From Acidimicrobiales bacterium (GTDB lineage: Bacteria; Actinomycetota; Acidimicrobiia; Acidimicrobiales; UBA8592), in the NCBI GenBank assembly GCA_030740795.1, contig JASLWO010000031.1, positions 1-37,989 on the forward strand: 37,989 nucleotides of DNA, read 5' to 3'. The notes under the pieces were generated by a model. It did no database searches. It saw only the letters and a list, made by a program, of their open reading frames with translations, and had not been told where the DNA came from. A program made the translations under genes and the position numbers. Every line of letters begins with the position of its first letter. Position 1 is the stretch's first letter. Below are positions 9,180-16,871 of this stretch, piece after piece.

Positions 9180-9602
9180 ATGCAAAACACAATTACATTT
9201 CATCCAATCTTAGAAATTCCAAATATTGAGAGCTGTCCTACGCAGCTAGAAACACAGGTGGTCTCAAATGACTCGGCATTAAACAGAACTTTTTCGCCTG
9301 GTCAATCTATCTGGGCATACAGGCTTAGGCGGGCTCTAGTTGGGCTTGTGCTTGTCATGTTAGGCGCTTTCCTTTGGACCCTTTTTGCTCACGTTACCGG
9401 ACTGAACGATCAACAAGTGGGGGCTGACCTTTCTCCCGACGCCTCTAGAGAGATCCATGTAGTTCAGTCCGGTGACACTCTTTGGTCTATAGCGATGGGG
9501 ATAGATACTGATGGTGATCCAAGGGACACAGTAGATCGCTTAGCTGCTTTGAATGGAGGGAGTTCCCTGTATATAGGGCAGGTATTGTTTTTAGAGAACT
9601 AA
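9180..9602 (+). CDS. SOS-controlled membrane LysM protein, probable cell-division suppressor (YneA/Rv2719c type)
   Basis: This 140-residue protein has an N-terminal cytoplasmic part of about 48 residues, one membrane helix (about 50-72, LVGLVLVMLGAFLWTLFA) and an extracytoplasmic LysM domain (about 91-140, beginning EIHVVQSGDTLWSIA). LysM domains bind peptidoglycan. Small LysM membrane proteins next to lexA, such as Bacillus YneA and mycobacterial Rv2719c, halt division during SOS, and I infer the same role here. ATG 9180 is chosen because GGGAG lies 9 bases upstream. A longer open frame that runs through the operators is not used. The substrate and target are not visible from sequence. Confidence 0.85.
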   Translation: MQNTITFHPILEIPNIESCPTQLETQVVSNDSALNRTFSPGQSIWAYRLRRALVGLVLVMLGAFLWTLFAHVTGLNDQQVGADLSPDASREIHVVQSGDTLWSIAMGIDTDGDPRDTVDRLAALNGGSSLYIGQVLFLEN

Positions 9603-9633
9603 ATAGAAGTTAGCGCCAACGATCAGCGAGGCA

Positions 9634-10371
9634 TTAACAGTTCTCTTCTCGGGACCGGAGAAATCTGGTGAACGTAAAACCATCTAATTCGATTACTCTG
9701 TCTTCGATCATTAGTCCTTTGCCATAACTTTCTCCAGTTGTTACTACTGGGGCATGAATGTCTTTGGATCTATGGGGGCTTGTGGTAATGCATAACTCAT
9801 CAAATAAATCATCCTTTACGAACTGCGTATTTAGTGAAGGCCCTCCCTCCACTAATATGACTTTCCCAAAACGTGAGGATAAGAGAGTGACGGCTTCCTT
9901 CAAGTCTACTTTTTCTTCTCCAGAGACGAAAACATCGCATATAGAAGATAAATCTGTGCGGTTGATATCAGGTGAGCTAGATGAGGTCACGACCACTGGA
10001 CGGTATCCCTTTGAGGAGAAAAGAGGAATCTCTTTATCGAAATTTAGGCGGTTACTGATTACCGCTATGACTGGCAAATCTGACCGGCCCTGCGATTCTC
10101 TTTGCTTAATGGCTTCTTTAGTCAGTTGCGGGGGTCGGTACTGTTCATCACGGACAGTTCCATATCCAACAATGATGACGTCAGAGATGCTTCTGAGGGT
10201 TTTAAATAGTGCTTTGTCAGCAGTACCTCCCAACGACCCGGATAGTCCGTTAAGTGTCGCTAATCCATTCGATGAAGAAATCATGTTTAGCAACACCCAT
10301 GGTTCACCATTATGGTGAGTTCGTTTATCAGACTTATATGTTTGTATAAGATCAGAAACTTCAGATGTCAT
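9634..10371 (-). CDS. RibD C-terminal-type pyrimidine/dihydrofolate reductase-like protein
   Basis: The product is a 245-residue single-domain reductase of the RibD_C/DHFR-like fold. Supporting blocks are PWVLLNMISSSNGLATLNG, SDVIIVGYGTVRDEQYRPP, PVIAVISNRL and the nucleotide-binding VILVEGGPSLN. In riboflavin synthesis this fold reduces the ribosylamino-pyrimidine intermediate with NADPH. No deaminase domain is attached. It could supply the reductase step for the rib operon 6 kb away, but that is inference. ATG 10371 has GGGA just upstream; an in-frame GTG at 10380 would add three residues. The gene is divergent from nrdJ and converges on the LysM gene. Confidence 0.75.
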   Translation of the reverse strand: MTSEVSDLIQTYKSDKRTHHNGEPWVLLNMISSSNGLATLNGLSGSLGGTADKALFKTLRSISDVIIVGYGTVRDEQYRPPQLTKEAIKQRESQGRSDLPVIAVISNRLNFDKEIPLFSSKGYRPVVVTSSSSPDINRTDLSSICDVFVSGEEKVDLKEAVTLLSSRFGKVILVEGGPSLNTQFVKDDLFDELCITTSPHRSKDIHAPVVTTGESYGKGLMIEDRVIELDGFTFTRFLRSREENC

Positions 10372-10392
10372 ATTTCCCACGCTTTATTTTCC

Positions 10393-10454
10393 TGTGGAAA
10401 AAGTCGTACCATATCCACAACGAAATCCCCATTGAATTCCTCTAGTAATCCACA
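10393..10454. promoter_or_regulatory. Cluster of three DnaA-box-like TCCACA sites
   Basis: Three sites share the core TCCACA: TTTTCCACA on the minus strand (10393-10401), ATATCCACA (10411-10419) and TAATCCACA (10446-10454). The first fits the relaxed consensus TTWTNCACA fully and the other two miss one base each. They lie between the divergent reductase gene and nrdJ. This 316-base gap (10381-10696) otherwise holds the leader RNA at 10481-10691 and no supportable protein gene. Confidence 0.4.
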
Positions 10455-10480
10455 GATCATACTAGGTAGATTATGTCACA

Positions 10481-10691
10481 GTGACGGATCGCAAAGCCGA
10501 CTGGCGGAATGGTGGCAATTTGAAAGTATAAGAAATTTCACTTTTGGTTTTTCCAGAAATGGATTTCTGCCTTGGAAGTTAAGTTACCAAAACCTGTTTA
10601 ATGGGTTTAGTGAACTTTCGACCTGTCTAAGGCTTTGGGTCCGTCACAACAGATCTCAACAAAAAAGTAATTACACTAGAAAGCGGTGACG
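10481..10691 (+). ncRNA. Structured leader RNA of nrdJ, candidate riboswitch
   Basis: The closing helix P1 has three blocks. GTGACGGATC (10481-10490) pairs with GGTCCGTCAC (10638-10647). After one bulged base, CAAAGCC (10492-10498) pairs with GGCTTTG (10631-10637). GAC (10499-10501) then pairs with GTC (10625-10627). Inside are three hairpins: AATTT/AAATT (10517-10537) with GTG/CAC beyond it; CAGAAA/TTTCTG (10554-10569), which extends to ACTT/AAGT at 10540-10579; and AAGTT/AACTT with AAACC/GGTTT (10581-10617). The nrdJ ribosome site GGTGACG (10685-10691) repeats the first six bases of P1, so CGTCAC (10642-10647) could pair with either. No cobalamin-riboswitch B12 box is seen. An nrdJ-associated RNA motif has, to my recollection, been proposed by comparative genomics; I could not check identity. 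Confidence 0.7.
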
Positions 10692-10696
10692 TACTC

Positions 10697-13441
10697 ATGG
10701 CTGAAATAAAGAATACACCTGCGATTGGATTTAGTCGTCGGATTACTGACGGAGAAAGCAGTCCATACGCCGGTGTTATCTGGGAGAGTCGCGACGCAGA
10801 AATCCAGAATTGGGCGGATGGTACCGTGGCGTTTGAGCAGAAAGATGTTGAATTCCCTACAACGTGGTCAGTTAACGCCAGCAATATCGTCTCACAAAAA
10901 TACTTCCGAGGAGCTATGGATAGCGAGGATCGGGAGACTTCGCTCAAAGAACTTATAGGTCGTGTTGTAGGCCAGATAGTTCAATGGGGGGAACAGGAAG
11001 GATATTTTGCTAGTAAGGATGAACGAGATGTTTTCCATGACGAACTTGTAGCTCTATTGATTCGTCAAAAAGCATCCTTTAACTCTCCTGTGTGGTTCAA
11101 TATAGGAGTACCTGAGACTCCTCAACAAAGCAGCGCGTGTTTCATACTCGCCGTTGATGACACGGTAGACAGCATTTTGAACTGGTATGTAGAAGAGGGG
11201 AAAATTTTCAAAGGTGGTTCTGGTTCTGGCGCAAATCTAAGTCGTATACGTGCCAGTGTTGAGGAGATATCTGGAGGTGGAACTCCTAGCGGTCCTGTAA
11301 GTTTTATGAGAGGCGCTGATGCTAGTGCGGGAACGATCAAATCAGGAGGAAAAACCCGACGGGCAGCAAAGATGGTGATGCTCGATATTGACCATCCTGA
11401 TATTGAAGAGTTCATATGGTCTAAGTCTCGGGAAGAGAATAAAGCCAGAGTGCTACGCGAAGCGGGATTTGATGTAGGTATTGATGGGAAAGATTTATTT
11501 TCTCTTCAATATCAAAATGCAAATAATTCTGTTCGCTTAACTGATGAATTCATGGAAGCAGTTGAACGAGATGATGATTGGAACTTGACTGCAAGGACAA
11601 CAGGAGAGGTGATCAAGACGGTAAGGTCCCAAGACCTCTTCAATCAGATTTCTCAAGCAGCGTGGGAGTGCGCTGATCCGGGAGTTCAGTTTGATACGAC
11701 GATTAATCGATGGAATACTACCCCGATTAGTGGACGAATTAATGGGAGTAATCCCTGTAGCGAGTACGTTCACTTGGATAATTCAGCTTGCAACTTAAGC
11801 TCGCTAAATTTGTTGAGTTTTTTGGATGAAGATGGAATCTTTGACGTAGACGGGTTCCGTCATTCTGTCAGGGTGATGATTACGGCTCAAGAAATTCTGG
11901 TCACCCCATCTCATTACCCAACTAAGGCCATTGGGGAGAATGCTCGGAACTTCCGGCAGTTGGGTCTCGGATATACAAATTTAGGCGCATTGCTTATGGC
12001 GCTTGGGTTACCGTACGACTCTGATGACGCTCGGAGCCTTGCAGCAATTATCACAGCAATTATGACCGGAGAGGCTTATAGAACTTCAGCTCAGATAGCT
12101 GCGAGAATGGGTCCCTTCGGTGCTTATGAACTTAACAGGGAAGCTACTTTGTCAGTTCTTGAAGCTCATAGGAGATCAGTTGAAGATATTGAACAAAGCG
12201 AATCAGTGCCGCCTTCCCTTTTCGCCGCAGCGATCGAGGTTTGGGGTAACGCCATCAGGTTCGCTGAACAGAATGGAGTTCGGAACGCCCAAGTTAGTGT
12301 CTTGGCTCCCACGGGAACCATTAGCTTTATGATGGATTGTGATACTACAGGAGTGGAACCAGATTTAGGACTGAAAAAGACAAAGACACTCGTCGGTGGA
12401 GGAACGATTACTACAGTCAATAAAACTATTCCACGGGCGCTTGAGAAACTAGGGTATGACGCTCTACAACGAGAAGAAATTATTAATTACATAGAAGATT
12501 CCGGCAGTGTTCTTCAAGCCCCTCACCTTAAAGAGGAACACCTATCGGTGTTTGCCTGTTCGATGGGAGATAATTTTATTCAACCGCTGGGACATGTTCA
12601 AATGATGTCTGCGGTTCAGCCTTTTTTGTCGGGCGCCATTTCCAAGACTGTGAACCTTCCCCAGACTGCAACTGTTGAAGACGTAAAAAATCTTTATATG
12701 GAGGCTTGGAGGTCTGGAGTAAAAGCCGTCGCAATTTATCGGGATAGCTGCAAGGTGGCACAACCCTTATCAGTGGATGAGCTTAATGTTGAAGACTCAA
12801 TAGCCCATGCGGCAAAATCAATTTTCTCTGGCGCCACACGACCACAAAGGGAAAGGCTGCCCCGTTCACGTTCAAGTAGAACATTTGAGTTTCGCGTCGC
12901 TGACTGCAAGGGGTTTGTCACCATCGGAGAGTATAGCGATGGCCGCCCAGGTGAAATATTTATCAGAGTGAGCAAGCAAGGCAGTACTCTTGCGGGGATT
13001 ATGGATGCTTTCGCTATGGCAGTAAGTCATGGGTTGCAGTATGGGGTGCCAATGGAAGCATATGTCTCGGCTTTCGTTGGAATGAGGTTCGAACCGGCGG
13101 GAATGACTGATGACCCTGATTTAAGGATTGCTTCTAGCCTAATCGATTACCTATTTCGGAGACTGGCGGTCGATTATCTATCGCTGTCGCGTCGGTCTGC
13201 TCTCAATATCTTCACCACTGGGGAAAGAACACAACCGACGTTACCAGGTGTTGAAGAGGCAGCTATGGTAACGGCTCAGCAGATTGATATCCAGCCAGAC
13301 CCGCCATCAAGCCCTATGGAAATAGAGGAAATTGAAATAGATTATGATGCTCCTTTTTGCATGCAATGCGGAACTGGGATGCAAAGATCGGGGAGTTGTT
13401 TTACCTGTCAGAGTTGTGGAACCACTAGCGGTTGCAGCTAA
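10697..13441 (+). CDS. nrdJ: Class II (adenosylcobalamin-dependent) ribonucleotide reductase NrdJ
   Basis: NrdJ makes deoxyribonucleotides without oxygen by using a cobalamin-generated radical. The 914-residue length fits the large actinobacterial/Thermotoga-type class II enzyme. The active-site triad is N352, C354 and E356 in NPCSE, followed by DNSACNLSSLNL. FNSPVWFNIG, GGGTPSGPVSFMRGADA and APTGTISFMMDCDTTGVEP are further conserved blocks. A TSCPD-like region (CKGFVTIGEYSDGRPGEIFI) is followed by a cysteine-rich tail (CMQCG ... CFTCQSCG, about 888-909), likely a zinc or redox-shuttle element. GGTGA (10685-10689) is the ribosome site and overlaps the leader RNA switch. No class I enzyme is in the window. 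Confidence 0.96.
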   Translation: MAEIKNTPAIGFSRRITDGESSPYAGVIWESRDAEIQNWADGTVAFEQKDVEFPTTWSVNASNIVSQKYFRGAMDSEDRETSLKELIGRVVGQIVQWGEQEGYFASKDERDVFHDELVALLIRQKASFNSPVWFNIGVPETPQQSSACFILAVDDTVDSILNWYVEEGKIFKGGSGSGANLSRIRASVEEISGGGTPSGPVSFMRGADASAGTIKSGGKTRRAAKMVMLDIDHPDIEEFIWSKSREENKARVLREAGFDVGIDGKDLFSLQYQNANNSVRLTDEFMEAVERDDDWNLTARTTGEVIKTVRSQDLFNQISQAAWECADPGVQFDTTINRWNTTPISGRINGSNPCSEYVHLDNSACNLSSLNLLSFLDEDGIFDVDGFRHSVRVMITAQEILVTPSHYPTKAIGENARNFRQLGLGYTNLGALLMALGLPYDSDDARSLAAIITAIMTGEAYRTSAQIAARMGPFGAYELNREATLSVLEAHRRSVEDIEQSESVPPSLFAAAIEVWGNAIRFAEQNGVRNAQVSVLAPTGTISFMMDCDTTGVEPDLGLKKTKTLVGGGTITTVNKTIPRALEKLGYDALQREEIINYIEDSGSVLQAPHLKEEHLSVFACSMGDNFIQPLGHVQMMSAVQPFLSGAISKTVNLPQTATVEDVKNLYMEAWRSGVKAVAIYRDSCKVAQPLSVDELNVEDSIAHAAKSIFSGATRPQRERLPRSRSSRTFEFRVADCKGFVTIGEYSDGRPGEIFIRVSKQGSTLAGIMDAFAMAVSHGLQYGVPMEAYVSAFVGMRFEPAGMTDDPDLRIASSLIDYLFRRLAVDYLSLSRRSALNIFTTGERTQPTLPGVEEAAMVTAQQIDIQPDPPSSPMEIEEIEIDYDAPFCMQCGTGMQRSGSCFTCQSCGTTSGCS

Positions 13442-13450
13442 CTGTGGGTA

Positions 13451-14608
13451 GTGTCTCGGGTAAGGAAACGAGCTGCCTCTATGGATGGTAAAGAGTTCTC
13501 AAGGCTACGCTCTATCAAGGGTATGAAATGGACAAAATACCCTTCGGACATTCTCCCAGCATTTGTGGCTGATATGGATTTTGAACCACCAGAAGAAGTA
13601 TCCGAAGTAATCGAAGAGATGGTACGACTTCGCGATTTCGGTTACAGGTTTGTAGATATTGATCGCTTGATCCCTGCATGGGTGAATTGGCAGAAAACCC
13701 AACATGGTCTAGAAGTACCTGAAGGGTATTGCAAAATTTTCACTTCTTCTATACACGCACTAGAAGCGTTGATGGTGTTACATACTCAGCCAGACGATGG
13801 GGTTGTTCTTTTTTCGCCTGTGTATCACCCATTTGCGACTGCTATTGAACAGGCTGGTCGCCGACTCGTTGATGTGCCATTACGAGAGTCAGATTGGACA
13901 ATTGACATGGACAGATTTCGGGACTCCATTGATGAAAAAACTCGCGTTGTTCTTTTTTGTCAGCCACATAACCCAACTGGACATGTTTTTTCAAAAGCAG
14001 AAATCCATGATTTTGCCGAAATTGCTGACGAAAAAGACTTATTGGTGATCAGTGATGAAATATGGTCAGACCTTATTCTGGGAAATAAGTCTCACCTGCC
14101 GCTTGCAGACTACGGGACTGGTCTAAGAGAAAGAACAGTCACGATCGGATCGGCTAGCAAAACGTTTAATCTAGCTGGCGCTCGATGTTCCGTTGCTCAT
14201 GTGGGGCATTTGCCGACAATAGAGAAAATAGACTTGTTTCCAGAGCATTTCCTAGGTCAACCAAGTTCCTTCGGTGCAGCAGCAACAGTGGCTGCTTGGA
14301 CATATGGGAAACCATGGCTTGAAGAAACGAAAGAGAAGCTCAGACTTAATAGAAGTTATGTTTACGACAAGTTCAAAAGCTCAGACGTGCGCATGCATAA
14401 GCCCGAAGCTACGTATCTGGCATGGTTAGATTTTTCTCAAACCGAGATATTTGAGAACCCTGCAAAACATCTATTGAAAGAAGCAAAGGTGGCGCTTGAA
14501 CCAGGAAGTAAGTTCGGCGCTCAGAGCGGAAGTTTCGCTCGCCTAAACTTTGCTACAGAAACTGAAATCCTTGAAGAAATCATTGAAAGGATACTGAAAG
14601 CAATTTAA
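13451..14608 (+). CDS. MalY/PatB-family PLP-dependent C-S lyase or aminotransferase
   Basis: A fold-type I PLP enzyme of 385 residues. The opening MKWTKYPSDILPAFVADMDF, with W-K-(Y)P-x-D-x-LP-(A/M)-WVADMDF character, is the MalY/PatB signature. The cofactor lysine is in GSASKTFNLAGARC, and CQPHNPTGHVF and ISDEIWSDL match the other PLP contacts. The family cleaves cystathionine or cysteine conjugates, releasing pyruvate, ammonia and a thiol. The start is uncertain: GTG 13451 follows nrdJ by 9 bases without a clear ribosome site, and ATG 13481 is an alternative. The spacing suggests co-transcription with nrdJ. Substrate unknown. Confidence 0.8.
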   Translation: MSRVRKRAASMDGKEFSRLRSIKGMKWTKYPSDILPAFVADMDFEPPEEVSEVIEEMVRLRDFGYRFVDIDRLIPAWVNWQKTQHGLEVPEGYCKIFTSSIHALEALMVLHTQPDDGVVLFSPVYHPFATAIEQAGRRLVDVPLRESDWTIDMDRFRDSIDEKTRVVLFCQPHNPTGHVFSKAEIHDFAEIADEKDLLVISDEIWSDLILGNKSHLPLADYGTGLRERTVTIGSASKTFNLAGARCSVAHVGHLPTIEKIDLFPEHFLGQPSSFGAAATVAAWTYGKPWLEETKEKLRLNRSYVYDKFKSSDVRMHKPEATYLAWLDFSQTEIFENPAKHLLKEAKVALEPGSKFGAQSGSFARLNFATETEILEEIIERILKAI

Positions 14609-14688
14609 GTGATAGATACAGTTCTCCCACTGTTCCTTTGACCGAAGTTGGGCTAAAGTTCAAACAGTCTTTAACGAAAGGGAATAGT

Positions 14689-15792
14689 GTGAGAGCAGCA
14701 ATTTTGCGAGATGATAGCGGTTCATTGGTTGTCGAAGATGTGAGTATAGATAGACCTGACCGTAACGAGGTACTCATCCAGACAGTTGCATCAGGTCTTT
14801 GCCATAGTGACTTGCATTTCATTGATGGTAGTTGGTCTATTCTGGCAGAGTATCCGATGCTTCTCGGGCATGAAGCAGCAGGGATAGTTCAAGCCGTCGG
14901 AGAAGATGTCGTCGGAATTGACGTAGGAGATCACGTGATTACATGCCTTTCGATTTTTTGTGGCCACTGTGATAGGTGCCTGACTGGGCACAGTTATATT
15001 TGTTCGCAACGACAAGAGGTTTCCGTCCGTCCAGCCGACCAGAAACCAAGAATTACTGATGCGGATGGGACTGCAATCAATCAATTTACAGGACTAGGAT
15101 CCTTCGGGCAGGAAATGTTAGTACACCAGAATGGAGTTGTTCGGATAAGTCCTGATATGCCTTTAGATCGGGCAGCGCTAATAGGTTGCGGAGTAACAAC
15201 AGGAGTAGGAGCGGTATTCCGAAGCGCAGAAGTTAAACCCGGTTCAACAGTTGCTGTTATCGGATGTGGAGGCGTGGGGATCTCTACGATTCAGGGTGCT
15301 CACCTAGCTGGGGCACGCCAAATCATTGCTGTTGATCTAGAAGAGCAGAAATTAGAATGGGCTACACAACTAGGGGCGACCCACACGGTTAATCCAAGCG
15401 ATGGGGACCCGGTCGCTCAGGTTCTTGAATTGACCGGAGGTGGCGTTGATTACAGTTTTGAGGCGATCGGACTGAAACAGACCGCTGAACAGGCATTCGG
15501 GATGATACGAGCCGGAGGCTTGGCCACTGTCATGGGAATGATCCCTCCTGGTGTAAATCTTGAAATACCCGGAACGGCTTTATTCCTTGAGGCGAAAAGA
15601 CTACAGGGATCAATAATGGGTTCAAACAACTTCAAAGTAGATATGCCTCACCTATGTGATTTGTATCTAGGCGGTCGTCTCAAACTTGACGAAATGGTAT
15701 CGCGCACAATCACGCTTGACGAAATTAACGAAGGTTTCGATGCGATGAAAAACGGTGAAGTTGTCAGAGCAGTCATAGATTTCGGAACCTGA
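14689..15792 (+). CDS. Zinc-dependent alcohol dehydrogenase, class III/NDMA-like (MDR family)
   Basis: The 367-residue protein has catalytic zinc ligands C38 (GLCHSDLH), H61-E62 (GHEAAG) and C167 (GCGVTTG). The four structural-zinc cysteines are at 91, 94, 97 and 105 (CGHCDRC...C). The Rossmann motif GCGGVGISTIQGA is followed by AVDLEEQK, whose aspartate favours NAD over NADP. The layout is that of long-chain or class III-type alcohol dehydrogenases common in Actinobacteria, so it oxidises an alcohol, possibly a thiol adduct. GTG 14689 is chosen because AAAGGGA lies just upstream; the frame also extends to a TTG at 14638. Substrate not determinable. Confidence 0.85.
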   Translation: MRAAILRDDSGSLVVEDVSIDRPDRNEVLIQTVASGLCHSDLHFIDGSWSILAEYPMLLGHEAAGIVQAVGEDVVGIDVGDHVITCLSIFCGHCDRCLTGHSYICSQRQEVSVRPADQKPRITDADGTAINQFTGLGSFGQEMLVHQNGVVRISPDMPLDRAALIGCGVTTGVGAVFRSAEVKPGSTVAVIGCGGVGISTIQGAHLAGARQIIAVDLEEQKLEWATQLGATHTVNPSDGDPVAQVLELTGGGVDYSFEAIGLKQTAEQAFGMIRAGGLATVMGMIPPGVNLEIPGTALFLEAKRLQGSIMGSNNFKVDMPHLCDLYLGGRLKLDEMVSRTITLDEINEGFDAMKNGEVVRAVIDFGT

Positions 15793-15815
15793 CCTTCAGA
15801 CAGCAGGATGAAGAA

Positions 15816-16346
15816 ATGACTGCCTGCCCTACCTTAGAAACGAAGCGGCTAATTCTACGACCGTTCCGCGATGATGATCTAGGCGACTACTTCACGATGA
15901 TGGATACCCCTGAACTGCGCGAATCTCTTCGGGTCCCCGATGAGAAAGGAAGATCTGAAGCTTGGTTAGAAATGGCTTGGTGGTGCGGGCAATGGGAACT
16001 TCGCGGAACCGGGAACTGGGCGTTAGAAGAAAAGGCATCTGGAAGCTTTATTGGAAGAGCGGGCTTGCATAATCCTGAGCGAGAGGATTGGCCGGGGGTA
16101 GAAGTAGGCTGGGCGCTTCACCCAGATTGGTGGGGATTAGGTTATGCCACAGAGGCAGGGGCAGAATCGATTAGGTATGGCTTTGAAGAATTCGGCGAGG
16201 ATCAACTTTTTAGCACCATTCTCACGGATAATTTCCGGTCGCAGGCTGTTGCGCAACGATTAGGATTTGAATTGATTGATACGAAACTTCTTTCGCATTA
16301 CCCAAAGGAGCCACACGGAATATGGGTCTTGGATCGGAAGCCATGA
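15816..16346 (+). CDS. GNAT-family N-acetyltransferase (RimJ/RimL-like)
   Basis: This 176-residue protein begins CPTLETKRLILRPFRDDD, the standard opening of RimJ/RimL-type acetyltransferases. The central block GVEVGWALHPDWWGLGYATE holds the acetyl-CoA-binding (Q/R)xxGxG/A region (here WGLGYA), and the C-terminal NFRSQAVAQRLGFE is the usual helix and strand. It would move an acetyl group from acetyl-CoA to an amine on a protein or small molecule; the substrate is unknown. It follows the alcohol dehydrogenase by 23 bases and probably shares its transcript. It converges on ribH, with no clear terminator between them. Confidence 0.85.
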   Translation: MTACPTLETKRLILRPFRDDDLGDYFTMMDTPELRESLRVPDEKGRSEAWLEMAWWCGQWELRGTGNWALEEKASGSFIGRAGLHNPEREDWPGVEVGWALHPDWWGLGYATEAGAESIRYGFEEFGEDQLFSTILTDNFRSQAVAQRLGFELIDTKLLSHYPKEPHGIWVLDRKP

Positions 16347-16397
16347 ATAGCCTCTTAGAAATAATAATTTCCGGATGGCATGATTCTATGCAGTAGC

Positions 16398-16871
16398 TTA
16401 ATTTCTAGTATTCAAGGATTGAGCTAATTCTGCCATAGCGACGGCTGCTTCCGCAGCGGAAGAACCTTTGTCTCCTGTGGACCCATCATGATCAACGTAG
16501 CTGGTATCGGACCTTTCCAGAGCTTGTTCATATGTGTCGGTAGTGAGGACTCCCAGCGAAATAGGAGTGCGAGTCGAGAGACTGACTTGCTGGATCCCTC
16601 GGATGCATTCACCTGCAACAAAGTCAAAATGGGGTGTACCACCTTGAACCACAGCCCCTAAAGTGATTACAGCATCCACGTCTGTGTTTCGAATGACTTC
16701 TTGGCACGCGAATGGAATCTCAAAAGCGCCTGGAACCCAGAAGACGGTAATGTCTGCAACTGCTACTCCAAGGTCCTCTAGGCGGCTACGAGCGCCATCA
16801 AGCAATCGCATAGAGATCTCTTCGTTGAAACGGCCGATTACAATTGCAATATGTAAGCCCTTGGATTTCAT
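16398..16871 (-). CDS. ribH: 6,7-dimethyl-8-ribityllumazine synthase RibH
   Basis: RibH condenses the ribityl-aminopyrimidine with dihydroxybutanone phosphate to form lumazine, the substrate of RibE. The 157 residues cover the whole family: VIGRFNEEIS, FWVPGAFEIPFACQ, TLGAVVQGGTPHFDFVAGE (with the catalytic histidine) and PISLGVLTTDTYEQALERS. Its ATG overlaps the ribBA stop in an ATGA tetranucleotide, so translation is coupled. It is the last gene of the ribE-ribBA-ribH operon behind the FMN riboswitch. Confidence 0.95.
   Translation of the reverse strand: MKSKGLHIAIVIGRFNEEISMRLLDGARSRLEDLGVAVADITVFWVPGAFEIPFACQEVIRNTDVDAVITLGAVVQGGTPHFDFVAGECIRGIQQVSLSTRTPISLGVLTTDTYEQALERSDTSYVDHDGSTGDKGSSAAEAAVAMAELAQSLNTRN

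Noticed and set aside
10495-10525. A stretch resembling the 5' half of a leucine tRNA (GCCGACTGGCGGAATGGTGGC)
   Set aside because: No anticodon arm, T arm or matching acceptor strand follows; the bases are better explained by the leader RNA helices.
10312-10689. Open frame of 125 codons on the plus strand
   Set aside because: It overlaps the reductase gene on the other strand and runs through the structured RNA; composition and sequence show no protein family.
10471-10696. Classical cobalamin riboswitch upstream of nrdJ
   Set aside because: I could not find the B12 box or the other conserved core segments, so the element is reported only as a structured leader of unknown class.
16347-16397. 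Terminator between the convergent acetyltransferase and ribH
   Set aside because: Only a 4-bp hairpin (GCAT/ATGC) is present, too weak to call.
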